Assembly: GCA_034437555.1 (NCBI GenBank)
Contig: DAOTTQ010000008.1
Span: forward strand, 124,001 to 188,000
Direction: 5' to 3'
Length of the DNA stretch: 64,000 nt
Origin: JANWYT01 sp034437555
GTDB taxonomy: Bacteria; Chloroflexota; Anaerolineae; Aggregatilineales; Phototrophicaceae
Shown: piece after piece, positions 25,063 through 34,713 of the stretch
How positions within the stretch are numbered: position 1 is the first letter of the stretch
Layout: the number at the start of each line of letters is the position of its first letter
Translations under genes and position numbers: made by a program
The notes under the pieces: model-generated
Databases searched by the model: none
The model's input: the letters and a program-made list of their open reading frames with translations, nothing else
Told to the model about the DNA's origin: nothing

Positions 25063-26433
25063 ATGATTGACCGTAACTTTGAACAAGCCATGCAAGCCAT
25101 CCAAAGTGGCAACCTAGAAGAAGGGGCGCGTTTGCTTCGCATTTTGCTTAAAGAGGAAATGCCCCCTAACATTCGCGCCGTGGCGTTGATGTGGTTAGCC
25201 GAAACCAACCCGGATATGTCCTTTAAGATTGAGTGCTATCGGCAAGCTATTTCTGCCGACCCTAGCAATACGACAGTGAGTGAACGCCTTAGCGTGCTAT
25301 TGGCTTCACAATTGCCACCCTCTAACCCGTATACGGCAGGCAATACTCCCTCACAGGGCATGCCTCCCGTAAATCCTAACGCGCCCTATAACCCGTATAC
25401 GGCAGGCAACACCCCTTCACAGGGCATGCCTCCCGTAAATCCTAACGCGCCCTATAACCCGTATACGGCAGGCAATACTCCCTCACAGGGCATGCCTCCC
25501 GTAAATCCTAACGCGCCCTATAACCCTTACACCGCTGGCAATACTCCCTCACAAGGCATGCCTCCCGTAAATCCTAACGCGCCTTATGGCTCGCAAGGGC
25601 TTTCGGTCAACCCAAATGACCCGCATTTTGGGGCAAGCACTATGCCAATCGACATTGCCGAAGCACAGCGCACTGTAGGCATTTCTGGGGGTGTAAACGG
25701 TAGTGCGACAGGCTTCTTTATTGCCCATACAGGTATTATTGCCACCACACGGCACGCCATTGACGCACAAACCAGCGTCCGAGTGGAATTGATGGACAAG
25801 CGCACCCTAGAAGGAACAGTCATTCGCTCGTTCACTAGCCTTGATTTGGCGTTGATTCGTGTGAACGCTAACGTGCGCCAATTGCTCCGCGCCACCACGT
25901 CGCCCGTTTTAATGGACAACACGCCCCTGATTGCCATTACACATGGTGGCGAGGGTATCCGTACTGCCAAACGTGCCACACGCCAAGAAACCGCGCCTCA
26001 TTGGATACCCACCATGATTAACAGCGTTCCCAATGATAGCGGGGGCAATCCGATGATTGAAAGTAACGGAACGTTGGTAGGGATGCTTACGCGCAATCAC
26101 TTTGGCACAAATGGCTATTTTTACGCGCTACACATCACCGCCATTTACCAAGCCCTTCAGCTTTATGAGCAAGAAGTGGCACAATTTAACGGTGCAGAAG
26201 CGGTGTATTGCCCCCAATGTGGCGCGTTAAGCCGTGCAAAAAGCATGGGCGGGCATTATTGTGAAACGTGCGGAAGCACCCTACCCTACGCCTTACAGCT
26301 CATTCGCCAGCCCAACCCCGCCACGGCGGTACTATATGGCGAACATCTCTTTGCACCCTGTACCTATTGTGGGGCGCGAGTGGGCAAGTACGACGAAAAG
26401 TGCTTGCGTTGTGACAACAATAAGCAACCCTAA
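25063..26433 (+). CDS. Trypsin-like protease with Pro-rich tandem repeats and C-terminal zinc ribbons
   Basis: This 456-residue protein has four parts. Residues 1-85 are helical and TPR-like (EEGARLLRILLKEEM). Residues ~88-175 are four exact or near-exact copies of a 22-residue Pro/Asn/Gly-rich unit beginning NPYTAGNTPSQGMPPV. Residues ~200-365 form a trypsin-like domain with His in TTRHAID, Asp in SLDLALIRV and Ser in NDSGGNPM. The end has two CxxC pairs (CPQCGALS...CETCGS) and a further ribbon (CTYCGARVG...CLRC). There is no signal peptide, so it may act in the cytoplasm. The combination is one I have not met; the substrate is unknown. Confidence 0.75.
   Translation: MIDRNFEQAMQAIQSGNLEEGARLLRILLKEEMPPNIRAVALMWLAETNPDMSFKIECYRQAISADPSNTTVSERLSVLLASQLPPSNPYTAGNTPSQGMPPVNPNAPYNPYTAGNTPSQGMPPVNPNAPYNPYTAGNTPSQGMPPVNPNAPYNPYTAGNTPSQGMPPVNPNAPYGSQGLSVNPNDPHFGASTMPIDIAEAQRTVGISGGVNGSATGFFIAHTGIIATTRHAIDAQTSVRVELMDKRTLEGTVIRSFTSLDLALIRVNANVRQLLRATTSPVLMDNTPLIAITHGGEGIRTAKRATRQETAPHWIPTMINSVPNDSGGNPMIESNGTLVGMLTRNHFGTNGYFYALHITAIYQALQLYEQEVAQFNGAEAVYCPQCGALSRAKSMGGHYCETCGSTLPYALQLIRQPNPATAVLYGEHLFAPCTYCGARVGKYDEKCLRCDNNKQP
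25324..25587 (+). repeat. Four tandem 66-bp in-frame repeats
   Basis: Units begin at 25324, 25390, 25456 and 25522 and differ by only a few, mostly silent, bases. Such a tract is prone to copy-number change without loss of frame. Confidence 0.9.
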
Positions 26434-26512
26434 TTTGCGGCAAAAACACCATTAGCAATTGAAATGAAGAGCGAAAACCTAAACGCAACGATTAAAGAGA
26501 AGGATATCACAC

Positions 26513-26980
26513 ATGGGCTTTTTTGGGTGGGGCGGTAACAAGCCAAAGCAAACCAATTTACAAAGCGTTCTGGAAGCCATAGAACATATTCTGCAAACGG
26601 CGGGCGTAAACCTTACCGAAAGTCGGCAGAAGAACATCGAGGGCATTGGCTGGAAATTTAAGCAAGGCTCGGCAACAATAGAAATTTACCTTGCAGAAAA
26701 AGCGGGCAAGCACTATTTTCAGGTGCTATCCCCCATTATGTATGTGCCTCAAAGCGGCTTATTGCCGTTCTATCGGCGATTGCTAGAAATGAACATGCTC
26801 ATTGCCAGCCTAAAGTTTGGCATCTACGGCGACATTGTGATGGTGTTCCATGAACGCCCCACCGACGGCTTAGACTATGTCGAAGCGATGGAAATTATCA
26901 CCGAAATTGCCCAAACCGCCGATGAATACGACAACGCGCTGGTGCATGAGTTTGGTGGACGCTTGTATCAGGGCTTATAA
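26513..26980 (+). CDS. YbjN-domain protein
   Basis: This is a 155-residue soluble protein whose central part (IEIYLAEKAGKHYFQVLSPI, then LPFYRRLLEMNMLIASLKFGI) fits the YbjN fold, related to type III secretion chaperones. YbjN-like proteins are thought to bind other proteins and are linked to stress, but have no enzymatic role. A ribosome-binding site (AGAGAAGG) precedes the ATG. One of the two GATATC sites I found in the window lies just upstream (26503). It is transcribed with, but may be independent of, the preceding protease gene. Confidence 0.75.
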   Translation: MGFFGWGGNKPKQTNLQSVLEAIEHILQTAGVNLTESRQKNIEGIGWKFKQGSATIEIYLAEKAGKHYFQVLSPIMYVPQSGLLPFYRRLLEMNMLIASLKFGIYGDIVMVFHERPTDGLDYVEAMEIITEIAQTADEYDNALVHEFGGRLYQGL

Positions 26981-26982
26981 CG

Positions 26983-27013
26983 AAAGAGACGCACAGCGTT
27001 TGTGCGTCTCTTT
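26983..27013. terminator. Bidirectional terminator
   Basis: AAAGAGACGCACA and TGTGCGTCTCTTT form a 13-bp perfect stem with a 5-base loop. It serves the YbjN gene on the plus strand and the kinase gene converging on the minus strand. Confidence 0.85.
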
Positions 27014-27019
27014 AATAGG

Positions 27020-30000
27020 CTAGTCCTCTTCTTTGTTGTCGTCCTCTGGTTGATAGTCAACCTTTGTTCTTAGGTCGGGCGCGGGTGGCTCTTCGGGCTT
27101 CAGCAAGCCCGTTTGTATTTTAATGACAGGGCGTGATGGCGTTTTGGGCTTTTCTTCGCCCCCTTGTGGGTCAATCTCTGTTTTTAAGTCGGGCTTGGTT
27201 GCACTCTTTGGCTTAGAACCAAGCTGAATCTTAAGCGAGGGACGCGGTGTAGCTTGTGTTTTTGGCGCGCCCTCATCCGATTTGCTCGTTTTCTTAATAG
27301 CCCCCAAGTCAATTTTCATGCGTGATGCAGGACGAGACAAGTTGGCAGGAGGCTTACCTGCATCCAATGAAGTTTTAAGGTCAGAGGGTGCAGGGGCAGG
27401 TGTGTTGATGTCAAATTCTGTTTTTAGCTCTGGCGATGGCACAGAAGCGTTTGCTTGCGGGATAGGGACATCCAGCGGTTCTTGCTCGGTGTGTAAGTTA
27501 TACGATACCGCCAAGGCAGGCGCGCGCTGTACGTTAATTGCTACGGGTAGCTCAGAAAGTTCGTCAACGATAGGCTTGGTGACAGGTTGCTCACGGACAA
27601 CCGTCTCTGGCGTGGGGGCAACCACAGGCGTGGGCGCAACAGGCACAGAAGCAAACGCGATGCGCGGTAATCTAAAGCGCGATGCTTCTAGTTCTAGCCA
27701 CACGGGCGCAAGCGCAAACGCCATAAATGCCAAGTTTGCTATGGCTTGCACGGTCATGCTGGCAGGCACAACGCCAAACAACGCCACCACATACCACAAG
27801 CCAATCAATGACACCAGCAATAAGCCACCCCACAATTGACGGCGTAACGCGCCCCACGCGCCTAACCCGATGAGCAACGTCCACGCCAGCCAAAAGACCA
27901 CTGAACCTGCTTCAAAAAGGGCGGGGAAACCGCCTTCTTGGCTTATTGTGCGGGCAAGAAGGGCATCATAGGCAAAACCGCCTGCTACCAAGAGCATACC
28001 CAACGTCACCAAGCCATAACCGCCCCACCTTGCCCAACGCCAGACTGCCATAGCACACACAAACACAGCAAATCCCCACGCGCTCCACCCCACACCCCAA
28101 ATAAGGTCGGCGTGCGCTTGGAACAGCGATAAAACGGCGAATAAGCCCCCCATAAAGAGCGCGTACAACAACATGCCCGTTAGCCAGCCATCACGGGGCG
28201 CATGACGTGCTTTTGCGTTGCCTATCCAGCTGGCAATGCCTTGATACGTCGTTTGCACGTATGCCCCCAACGCAATCACAAGAGCTAAAGGAATCCCTAG
28301 CGTTAGCACTTGGTCGGGGAAGCGATACGTGAGAAGGGTATCACGCACGCCATTTTCGCCCAATTCTTTTTGTGGGGCAACAAATGCGCTTGGCACATAG
28401 TGGTCAACGCCCAAAACTTCGAGTGTGCCAAAGATGGCTTGGGTACTCATAACGCCCACAATCACAAATGGTACAAGCGCACCCAACAAAAACGCTAGGG
28501 ATTGGATACGCTGCATCAAGAACACCAATACCACGCTTAAAATCATGCTGCCATAGTACCAAAGATTAATGTGATCCCATGTGATAAAGTTTTGGCTATA
28601 AATGGTCACGTAGCCATGCCAAATAACGCCCGCCCACGCCACGCCTAACGCCAAGCTTAGCGCAGTTTTAGTGCGTGTGGGCAAGTGTACCAGGGGGGCA
28701 TCGGTGACAAATTTTGAGTGTGGAATAAGGTTTCCTACGTAGGCACCAATGAGCAAGCCCACGCCTGCAAACGGGAAGTAATTAAACGCCGGTAGCCATA
28801 GTGAGCCGTCGGGCTGAATACAGAAGTAATCTTGCAAACAGTAATTAGGGAACGATGCCAAAATGGGCAAAAATGTAAGCAGGGCGGGCAAAAACAGCGC
28901 ACGCCATCCGCGCACATTAAGCACCGCCACAAATACAAAGCCCAAAGCCAAGCCCGCGCCACCGGTACGCATTAAGTCCCAGCCGGGAATTTTTGAGAAG
29001 TAAAACCAGCGAATACCGCCCCATGCCAACATGCCCACCAAGACACCCAGCACACCGCTAAACAGTAACCGCAACCACCACACCCAAAAGCCACGCAATC
29101 GGCGCGAAAATTCATCCGTCACCAAAACGACAATACCCACAAACACGCCCATCACCAAGCCGGCGGCAATGGTATTGCCCCAGCGTTGGGGTGTAAACAA
29201 GGATTGCGAGAAGTAGGTGCTGTAAATATGTGCGCCAAACGCAATCCATCCGCCCAGCAATGCCAGCGTAAAGCGCAAAATGCTATCTAGTGGGTTAGAG
29301 GTTAGCCGCCTGATGGTATTCGTTAGCCACGCATAAAGCCGCGCCTGCCGTGAGACCACATCGGGTAAATTAGGCGTTTCATCACGCACAAACGCCAACG
29401 CTTGCAATGCCCCTGTGCGCTTATTGCGCTGTTCATTGGCTAAAAACCGTACCGCCGTTAGCGAGTGCATCTTGCCAATGGTACGCGAGGCAGCTTCGGC
29501 AACCACAGGCGTGCTAGTGTCTAGGGCTTGTTCGGCAACCATCAAATCAATTTCAGGCGAGTAAACGCCTTCGTTCCATTCGGCTTGGGGCTGAATTTCA
29601 ATGCCCAAGCGCGTCATAGAGGATAGCAACCGCCCCCTAAACTGTGATTGTATTTGGTAACGCATGGTGGGCTTCATCAGGCGCGTGCGCGTCCCTAGCA
29701 CTTGTAGGGCAGCCAATCGTGCGGTGGTATCGGCTTCTATTTCTAGGGCTTGCGCCACCAATTTAGGAATAACGGGGCTGTGTTCGTCATCGGGCAAGGT
29801 TTCTAAACGATATAGGGCGCGAATCCGCGCCGGTGTACTGCCTGTGCGAAGCGTGTGCAAGCACACCCAACGACGTTGCTCATCGTGACAACGTTCCCAC
29901 CAATACGCCATTTCATAGTCATGTTCTAGCGCACCACGCAAAAGCATCTGATACCCGGTTGCGTCAATGTCTAGCCCGTAGAAGTGCGATTCTTGATAAT

Positions 30001-31012
30001 AGCCACTCATCAGCATAAAGTGGGTTAGGCTAACGATGAAACGCCCTTGCCCCCCCGCCCAATTATACCGAGCGCGTGTATATAGGTCTACGGCTTCTAG
30101 CAGGTCGTTATCGCCCAGTTTAATCAGGCGTTCTGTTTCCATTGTCAGCGATTCTAGCGTTGAGAGGTCTATTTTATCGCTAGCTTTTGCCACCGTCACG
30201 CTAAGGGCGGAGGGTTGTAACACCGCTTGCAGTTCTCGCATAATTTCTATCAGGCGTGTGTACCGTCTTTCGGGGTCACGATGTGTGCCTTTGCGAAGCG
30301 TTTCGGTAACTTCTGTGGGCAATTCGCTAATTTCGGGCATTTCTTCGCCATTTTGTAGCTGGCGCAACGCCAAAGGCACAGTGCCATCAAAGGGCAAACG
30401 CCCCGTGAGCATGTGATACAGCATGATGCAAAAGCTGTACAAATCGGCGCGGTGGTCAATCATTTCAGAGGTCAGTTGCTCTGGCGCCATATATAGCAAT
30501 GTACCACTGCCGGGGTTGCGTGCGCGTCCTTCTTTGTCTAGTACCGTTGCCAGCCCAAAATCGGCTAAATAGGGTGAACGCGAGCTATCCATGAGGATAT
30601 TCGGTGGCTTAAGGTCTAGGTGAATAATTTTGTTGGCGTGGGCATAGTCTAGAGCTTCGGCGATAGCGTTACCAATGCGAAGCGTCTCATCCAGCGAAAG
30701 GGGGTTTTTCTCTAGCAAATCCTCTAAAGAGCCACCCGTCACAAGGCGCATCACAATATAAAGGTTGCCCTCATGTTCGCCAAAATCGTAAATGGGCAAA
30801 ATATGGGGGTGTTCCATCTGCGCAATGGTTTGGGCTTCTTTGCTAAACAACTGCATGGGGTCAATGTCGGGTGATAGCCCAACGGCAATGGTTTTAATCG
30901 CCACCATACGGCGCAAGCGATTATCTTTTGCCGACCACACATCCGCCATACCACCGCGCCCGATGTGTTCGATAACGTTGTATTGCTTGTTGATAATTGC
31001 CCCAACATCCAT
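27020..31012 (-). CDS. Giant membrane Ser/Thr protein kinase
   Basis: The ATG at 31012 has an AAGGA site and lies just before the kinase domain; a longer reading to 31060 adds 16 residues of no clear value. The 1330-residue protein has an N-terminal Hanks-type kinase (about 1-265): glycine loop GRGGMADVW, VAIK lysine, catalytic loop HLDLKPPN, DFG in LADFGLA and APE in YMAPEQL. The usual HRD is HLD here. A HEAT-like helical part follows (to ~570), then about 14-16 membrane helices (~590-1130). A low-complexity Pro/Lys tail repeats LKTxxD-like motifs. It should be a membrane signalling kinase; signal and targets are unknown. Confidence 0.85.
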   Translation of the reverse strand: MDVGAIINKQYNVIEHIGRGGMADVWSAKDNRLRRMVAIKTIAVGLSPDIDPMQLFSKEAQTIAQMEHPHILPIYDFGEHEGNLYIVMRLVTGGSLEDLLEKNPLSLDETLRIGNAIAEALDYAHANKIIHLDLKPPNILMDSSRSPYLADFGLATVLDKEGRARNPGSGTLLYMAPEQLTSEMIDHRADLYSFCIMLYHMLTGRLPFDGTVPLALRQLQNGEEMPEISELPTEVTETLRKGTHRDPERRYTRLIEIMRELQAVLQPSALSVTVAKASDKIDLSTLESLTMETERLIKLGDNDLLEAVDLYTRARYNWAGGQGRFIVSLTHFMLMSGYYQESHFYGLDIDATGYQMLLRGALEHDYEMAYWWERCHDEQRRWVCLHTLRTGSTPARIRALYRLETLPDDEHSPVIPKLVAQALEIEADTTARLAALQVLGTRTRLMKPTMRYQIQSQFRGRLLSSMTRLGIEIQPQAEWNEGVYSPEIDLMVAEQALDTSTPVVAEAASRTIGKMHSLTAVRFLANEQRNKRTGALQALAFVRDETPNLPDVVSRQARLYAWLTNTIRRLTSNPLDSILRFTLALLGGWIAFGAHIYSTYFSQSLFTPQRWGNTIAAGLVMGVFVGIVVLVTDEFSRRLRGFWVWWLRLLFSGVLGVLVGMLAWGGIRWFYFSKIPGWDLMRTGGAGLALGFVFVAVLNVRGWRALFLPALLTFLPILASFPNYCLQDYFCIQPDGSLWLPAFNYFPFAGVGLLIGAYVGNLIPHSKFVTDAPLVHLPTRTKTALSLALGVAWAGVIWHGYVTIYSQNFITWDHINLWYYGSMILSVVLVFLMQRIQSLAFLLGALVPFVIVGVMSTQAIFGTLEVLGVDHYVPSAFVAPQKELGENGVRDTLLTYRFPDQVLTLGIPLALVIALGAYVQTTYQGIASWIGNAKARHAPRDGWLTGMLLYALFMGGLFAVLSLFQAHADLIWGVGWSAWGFAVFVCAMAVWRWARWGGYGLVTLGMLLVAGGFAYDALLARTISQEGGFPALFEAGSVVFWLAWTLLIGLGAWGALRRQLWGGLLLVSLIGLWYVVALFGVVPASMTVQAIANLAFMAFALAPVWLELEASRFRLPRIAFASVPVAPTPVVAPTPETVVREQPVTKPIVDELSELPVAINVQRAPALAVSYNLHTEQEPLDVPIPQANASVPSPELKTEFDINTPAPAPSDLKTSLDAGKPPANLSRPASRMKIDLGAIKKTSKSDEGAPKTQATPRPSLKIQLGSKPKSATKPDLKTEIDPQGGEEKPKTPSRPVIKIQTGLLKPEEPPAPDLRTKVDYQPEDDNKEED

Positions 31013-31099
31013 TACATCCTTGCCTTTTCTGCTTAACTCCACATCTTGAGTATAGGGCAAAATGACTTTTCACACACGCACTTGGCGTTAGGGTTTGGT

Positions 31100-32659
31100 T
31101 TAGGTTGGCGTACCCCATCCGCCCCCAGAGGGCGTTTCGATAATTACCCTATCGCCTGTTTCTAGGGTCGTGGTGTACTTGCCCCCCACGACTTGCCGCT
31201 TTTTGCCTCGCAAAATGGTATTCATACCTAATGCGCCCTTACCACCGCCGTTTAAGCCATAGGGGGCAAGCCTACGCCGTTCTGTATTGAGTGTAACCGT
31301 ACAGCGCGTGAGGGCTTCTATCTCGCGGATAATGCCCTCCCCCCCCTGATGCTTGCCCTTGCCACCGCTTTTATGGCGTAGGGCATAGCGCCACACGCGC
31401 AATGGGTACGCCATTTCTAGGGCTTCTACGGGTGTATTTTGCGTGTTGGTCATGTGGCTTTGTCGCCCACTCAGCCCATGTGATGTAGGGGATGCCCCAT
31501 GCCCACCGCCGATGGTTTCGTAATACACAAACGCTCGTCCGTTGGTGTTACCGCCCATTGTGATATTGTTCATTGTGCCTTGGCTGGCAGAAGGCACACG
31601 ATGGGGCAAGGCTTGTGCTAACGCCCCTAGCACCACGTCTACCACCCGTTGCGCGGTTTCGGTGTTGCCCACGCTTACTGCCGCAGGAAAATGGGGATTT
31701 AGCACACTTCCCTCTGGGGCAAGCACTTCAATAGGCGCAAAACATCCCTGATTTACGGGAATATCATCCTCTGCCAAAAGGCGCACGCTGTACCATGTAG
31801 CACTTTGCACAATAGCAATCACTGCGTTCACGTTGCCCGCCACTTGGGGCGAACTACCCTCAAAATTAACGCTCATTGCCTCGCCATCCACGCGCACGGT
31901 TGCCACAATTAAAATGTCGTTTTCGCTTTGCCCGTCACTTTCTAGCGCATCCTCAAAGCGATACACGCCATCGGGGATACTGGCAATCAGGGCGCGTGTC
32001 ATGCGCTCGGCATAGCTAATGAGAGCTTGGGCATGGGTATGAAGCGTCATTCGCCCGTGTGTGCCTAATAGTTCACGCAGGCGGTATGTGCCAATACGAT
32101 GCGCGGACAACTGCGCCTCTAAATCACCTACGCGCTCTTGGGGGTTACGGCTATTTGCCACAATCATGCTAAAAACACCCTCATTTGTCCAGCCACTAAG
32201 GCGCAATAGCACCGGCGGAATAATCAACCCTTCCTGATAAAGTTCTGTGCTAAGGGGTAATGAGCCTGCCGACATGCCTCCCACATCGGCATGATGAGCG
32301 CGACTTGCCACATAAAACGCCACGCCTTCAGCGTCATACACGGGCGATACCATCGTAATATCGGGCAAGTGCGTTCCGCCCTTATAGGGGTCATTTAGCA
32401 CCACCACATCGCCCTCATTCAAGCGTTCAAACGCGCCTAGTGCGTGCGCCACACTGGCAGGCATACTGCCCAAGTGAACGGGAATATGGGCAGCTTGGGC
32501 AATCATGCGCCCGTCTACATCAAAGACCGCACAGCTAAAGTCAAGGCGTTCACGGATGTTTGGGCTAAAGCTGGCACGTTGTAGGGTAATGCCCATTTCT
32601 TCGGCAACGCCCACAAACAAATGTTTGAACACTTCTAATGAAATGGCATCTACGGTCAT
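31100..32659 (-). CDS. hyuB: Hydantoinase/oxoprolinase B subunit
   Basis: This is a 519-residue HyuB-family protein: DAISLEVFKHLFVGVAEEMG at the start, then FSPNIRERLDFSCAVFD, DPYKGGTHLPDITMVSPV and the glycine-rich end GGKGKHQGGEGIIREIE. With HyuA (3 bases upstream, same strand) it should form an ATP-dependent enzyme opening cyclic imides such as N-methylhydantoin or 5-oxoproline. Acetone carboxylase subunits are related, so the exact substrate cannot be stated. No transporter for a substrate lies adjacent. Confidence 0.9.
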   Translation of the reverse strand: MTVDAISLEVFKHLFVGVAEEMGITLQRASFSPNIRERLDFSCAVFDVDGRMIAQAAHIPVHLGSMPASVAHALGAFERLNEGDVVVLNDPYKGGTHLPDITMVSPVYDAEGVAFYVASRAHHADVGGMSAGSLPLSTELYQEGLIIPPVLLRLSGWTNEGVFSMIVANSRNPQERVGDLEAQLSAHRIGTYRLRELLGTHGRMTLHTHAQALISYAERMTRALIASIPDGVYRFEDALESDGQSENDILIVATVRVDGEAMSVNFEGSSPQVAGNVNAVIAIVQSATWYSVRLLAEDDIPVNQGCFAPIEVLAPEGSVLNPHFPAAVSVGNTETAQRVVDVVLGALAQALPHRVPSASQGTMNNITMGGNTNGRAFVYYETIGGGHGASPTSHGLSGRQSHMTNTQNTPVEALEMAYPLRVWRYALRHKSGGKGKHQGGEGIIREIEALTRCTVTLNTERRRLAPYGLNGGGKGALGMNTILRGKKRQVVGGKYTTTLETGDRVIIETPSGGGWGTPT

Positions 32660-32662
32660 GTT

Positions 32663-34639
32663 TTATTGCCCTTCGTGTGCCAAAATGAGGTGTAAGAACG
32701 GGTCTACACTGGCAGTCCAACCGTCTGGCACATAGACCGTACCGTCCATTTGTAGCACCAATGCCCCCCCACGAAAGCGCATCCCTGCCTTTAGTGCGTC
32801 CCGATTGTAAATATGAAACCCTTCATGGGTTTGCCCCATGTGGGCGGGCGTGGAGTCGGGGTTGCCCAGTGCAAATTGTTCTAGCACAGGCTTGGGTAAT
32901 CGCCCAATGGCTTGCATTCGTAACGTGATAATTTCTACTTCACGCCCTTCTAGCGCGTGACCATACGCCACTTCATGCGCCAGATGAAAAGAGCGCACCA
33001 CATCACCCTCTAAAGGTACAGTAAGCTCATAGGCTTGCCCGCGATAGCGCATATCTAAAGAGACTTTGAACGTCATGGCATCATCTCGAATGCCCTCACG
33101 GCGCAGGTCATCACGCCCCAACGACAGTAATTCGGCTTGCATAGCACGCACTTGGGCAATAATGCCCCGTGTGGCACGCGCCAATACTGGGCGACTGTGG
33201 TCTACGCGCACATCCGCCATCAGTAAACCAAGCGCACACAGCACACCACTGGCACGCGGAATCATGACGCGCTTCATCTCTAGGCGTGTTGCCATTTCAC
33301 AGGCGTGCAAGCCCCCTGCACCGCCAAACGCCACCAACGTAAAAAAGCGCGGGTCTTTGCCACGCGCCACCGATACACGGCGCACCGCCCGTTCAATATT
33401 GGCATTGGCGACGGCAATCACGCCACTCGCTACTTGTTCAACGCTCATGTTTAGCGTGCGGGTAATGGGCAATAATGACTCACGCGCTAGGCTTGTTGAA
33501 AGCGTCATTGCGCCCCCCAGAAAGCCCGTTTCTGGAATCCGCCCCAAGACCACATTGGCATCGGTAACGGTGGGCAATGTGCCACCGCGCCCATACGCTG
33601 CTGCGCCAGGCGTTGCGCCCGCACTATGAGGACCCACGCGCAACGCGCCCCCACTATCCACCCACGCCACACTCCCACCGCCCGCGCCAATCGTTTCGAT
33701 GTCTAATAAACGCGCTCGTAGCGGCAAGCCGTCAATTTGGCTGTGGGGTGCAACAGGCACATCTCCCTCACACAACGCCACGTCGGTGGATGTACCCCCC
33801 ATATCGAGTGTGATAATCTGCGCTTCGCCCGCCTGTTTTGCCAGCGCAAACGCGCCCATAACCCCTGCAGAGGGTCCACTCAGTGCGGTAAGCACCGCCC
33901 GTTCACGGATGTTTTCGGCGTGCATAATGCCCCCATCACTTTTCATAATGCGTAGGCGCACGCTGGGGGGCAATTGCGCCCGTAAATCGCTTACATAACG
34001 CGCCATCAGGGGGCGCACATAGGCTTCTAGGGCAGTGGTGCTGGCGCGTTCATACTCTCTAAATTCGGGCAATACATCACTACTTAACGCCACTTGCCAC
34101 GCCTCTACAATGCCACGTTCTACAATGCGCTGGCGGATCACTTGCTCATGGGTGGGGTTTAAGAAGCTATACAGCAAGCACACCGCTATTGCGTCATAGT
34201 TGCCCTTTGCAATGCGGTCTAGGGTGCGGTCTAGGGAGGTTTCATCCAGTGCCAGTAGCACCTCTCCGCGATGGTCAAGGCGTTCTATGGCTTCATAGCT
34301 GTGTTCTGTGGCAATAAGGGGCGTGGGAATTTGGGGCGCAAGGGCGTACAAATGAGGGCGGTTTTGCCTGCCAATGTGTAGCACATCCTGAAAGCCTTGT
34401 GTGGTAACAAACGCTACATTTGCCCCTTTGCGCTCTAGGATGGCGTTGGTCGCCACGGTTGAGCCGTGTGCAACGCCCTCTAGCCCCGCCCAATTGCCGC
34501 CTGTGAGGTGTGCCAAGCCTTCTAGCATAGCGCGTGAGGGGTTGTCGGGGGTGCTTAGGAGCTTATAGAGTTGTAATGTGCCATTGTCATTCACCACAAA
34601 ATCTGTAAACGTGCCACCAATATCTACGCCGATATACAT
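32663..34639 (-). CDS. hyuA: Hydantoinase/oxoprolinase A subunit
   Basis: This is a 658-residue ATP-dependent subunit of the ASKHA fold. Phosphate-binding motifs are YIGVDIGGTFTDFVV at the start and ITLDMGGTSTDVAL in the middle. GAGGGSVAWVDSGGALRVGP and LVAFGGAGGLHACEMA follow. It is the first gene of a two-gene operon with hyuB, with a 3-base gap. It should bind the cyclic imide with ATP and pass it to HyuB. Length and motif order match the HyuA/HydA_N family. Confidence 0.92.
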   Translation of the reverse strand: MYIGVDIGGTFTDFVVNDNGTLQLYKLLSTPDNPSRAMLEGLAHLTGGNWAGLEGVAHGSTVATNAILERKGANVAFVTTQGFQDVLHIGRQNRPHLYALAPQIPTPLIATEHSYEAIERLDHRGEVLLALDETSLDRTLDRIAKGNYDAIAVCLLYSFLNPTHEQVIRQRIVERGIVEAWQVALSSDVLPEFREYERASTTALEAYVRPLMARYVSDLRAQLPPSVRLRIMKSDGGIMHAENIRERAVLTALSGPSAGVMGAFALAKQAGEAQIITLDMGGTSTDVALCEGDVPVAPHSQIDGLPLRARLLDIETIGAGGGSVAWVDSGGALRVGPHSAGATPGAAAYGRGGTLPTVTDANVVLGRIPETGFLGGAMTLSTSLARESLLPITRTLNMSVEQVASGVIAVANANIERAVRRVSVARGKDPRFFTLVAFGGAGGLHACEMATRLEMKRVMIPRASGVLCALGLLMADVRVDHSRPVLARATRGIIAQVRAMQAELLSLGRDDLRREGIRDDAMTFKVSLDMRYRGQAYELTVPLEGDVVRSFHLAHEVAYGHALEGREVEIITLRMQAIGRLPKPVLEQFALGNPDSTPAHMGQTHEGFHIYNRDALKAGMRFRGGALVLQMDGTVYVPDGWTASVDPFLHLILAHEGQ

Positions 34640-34713
34640 CCCTTGCGCCTTTACTTAACTCATCTGACGCAATTCTAGCGTACTTTAGTAAATTTCCTAA
34701 TTTTTAACACAGA

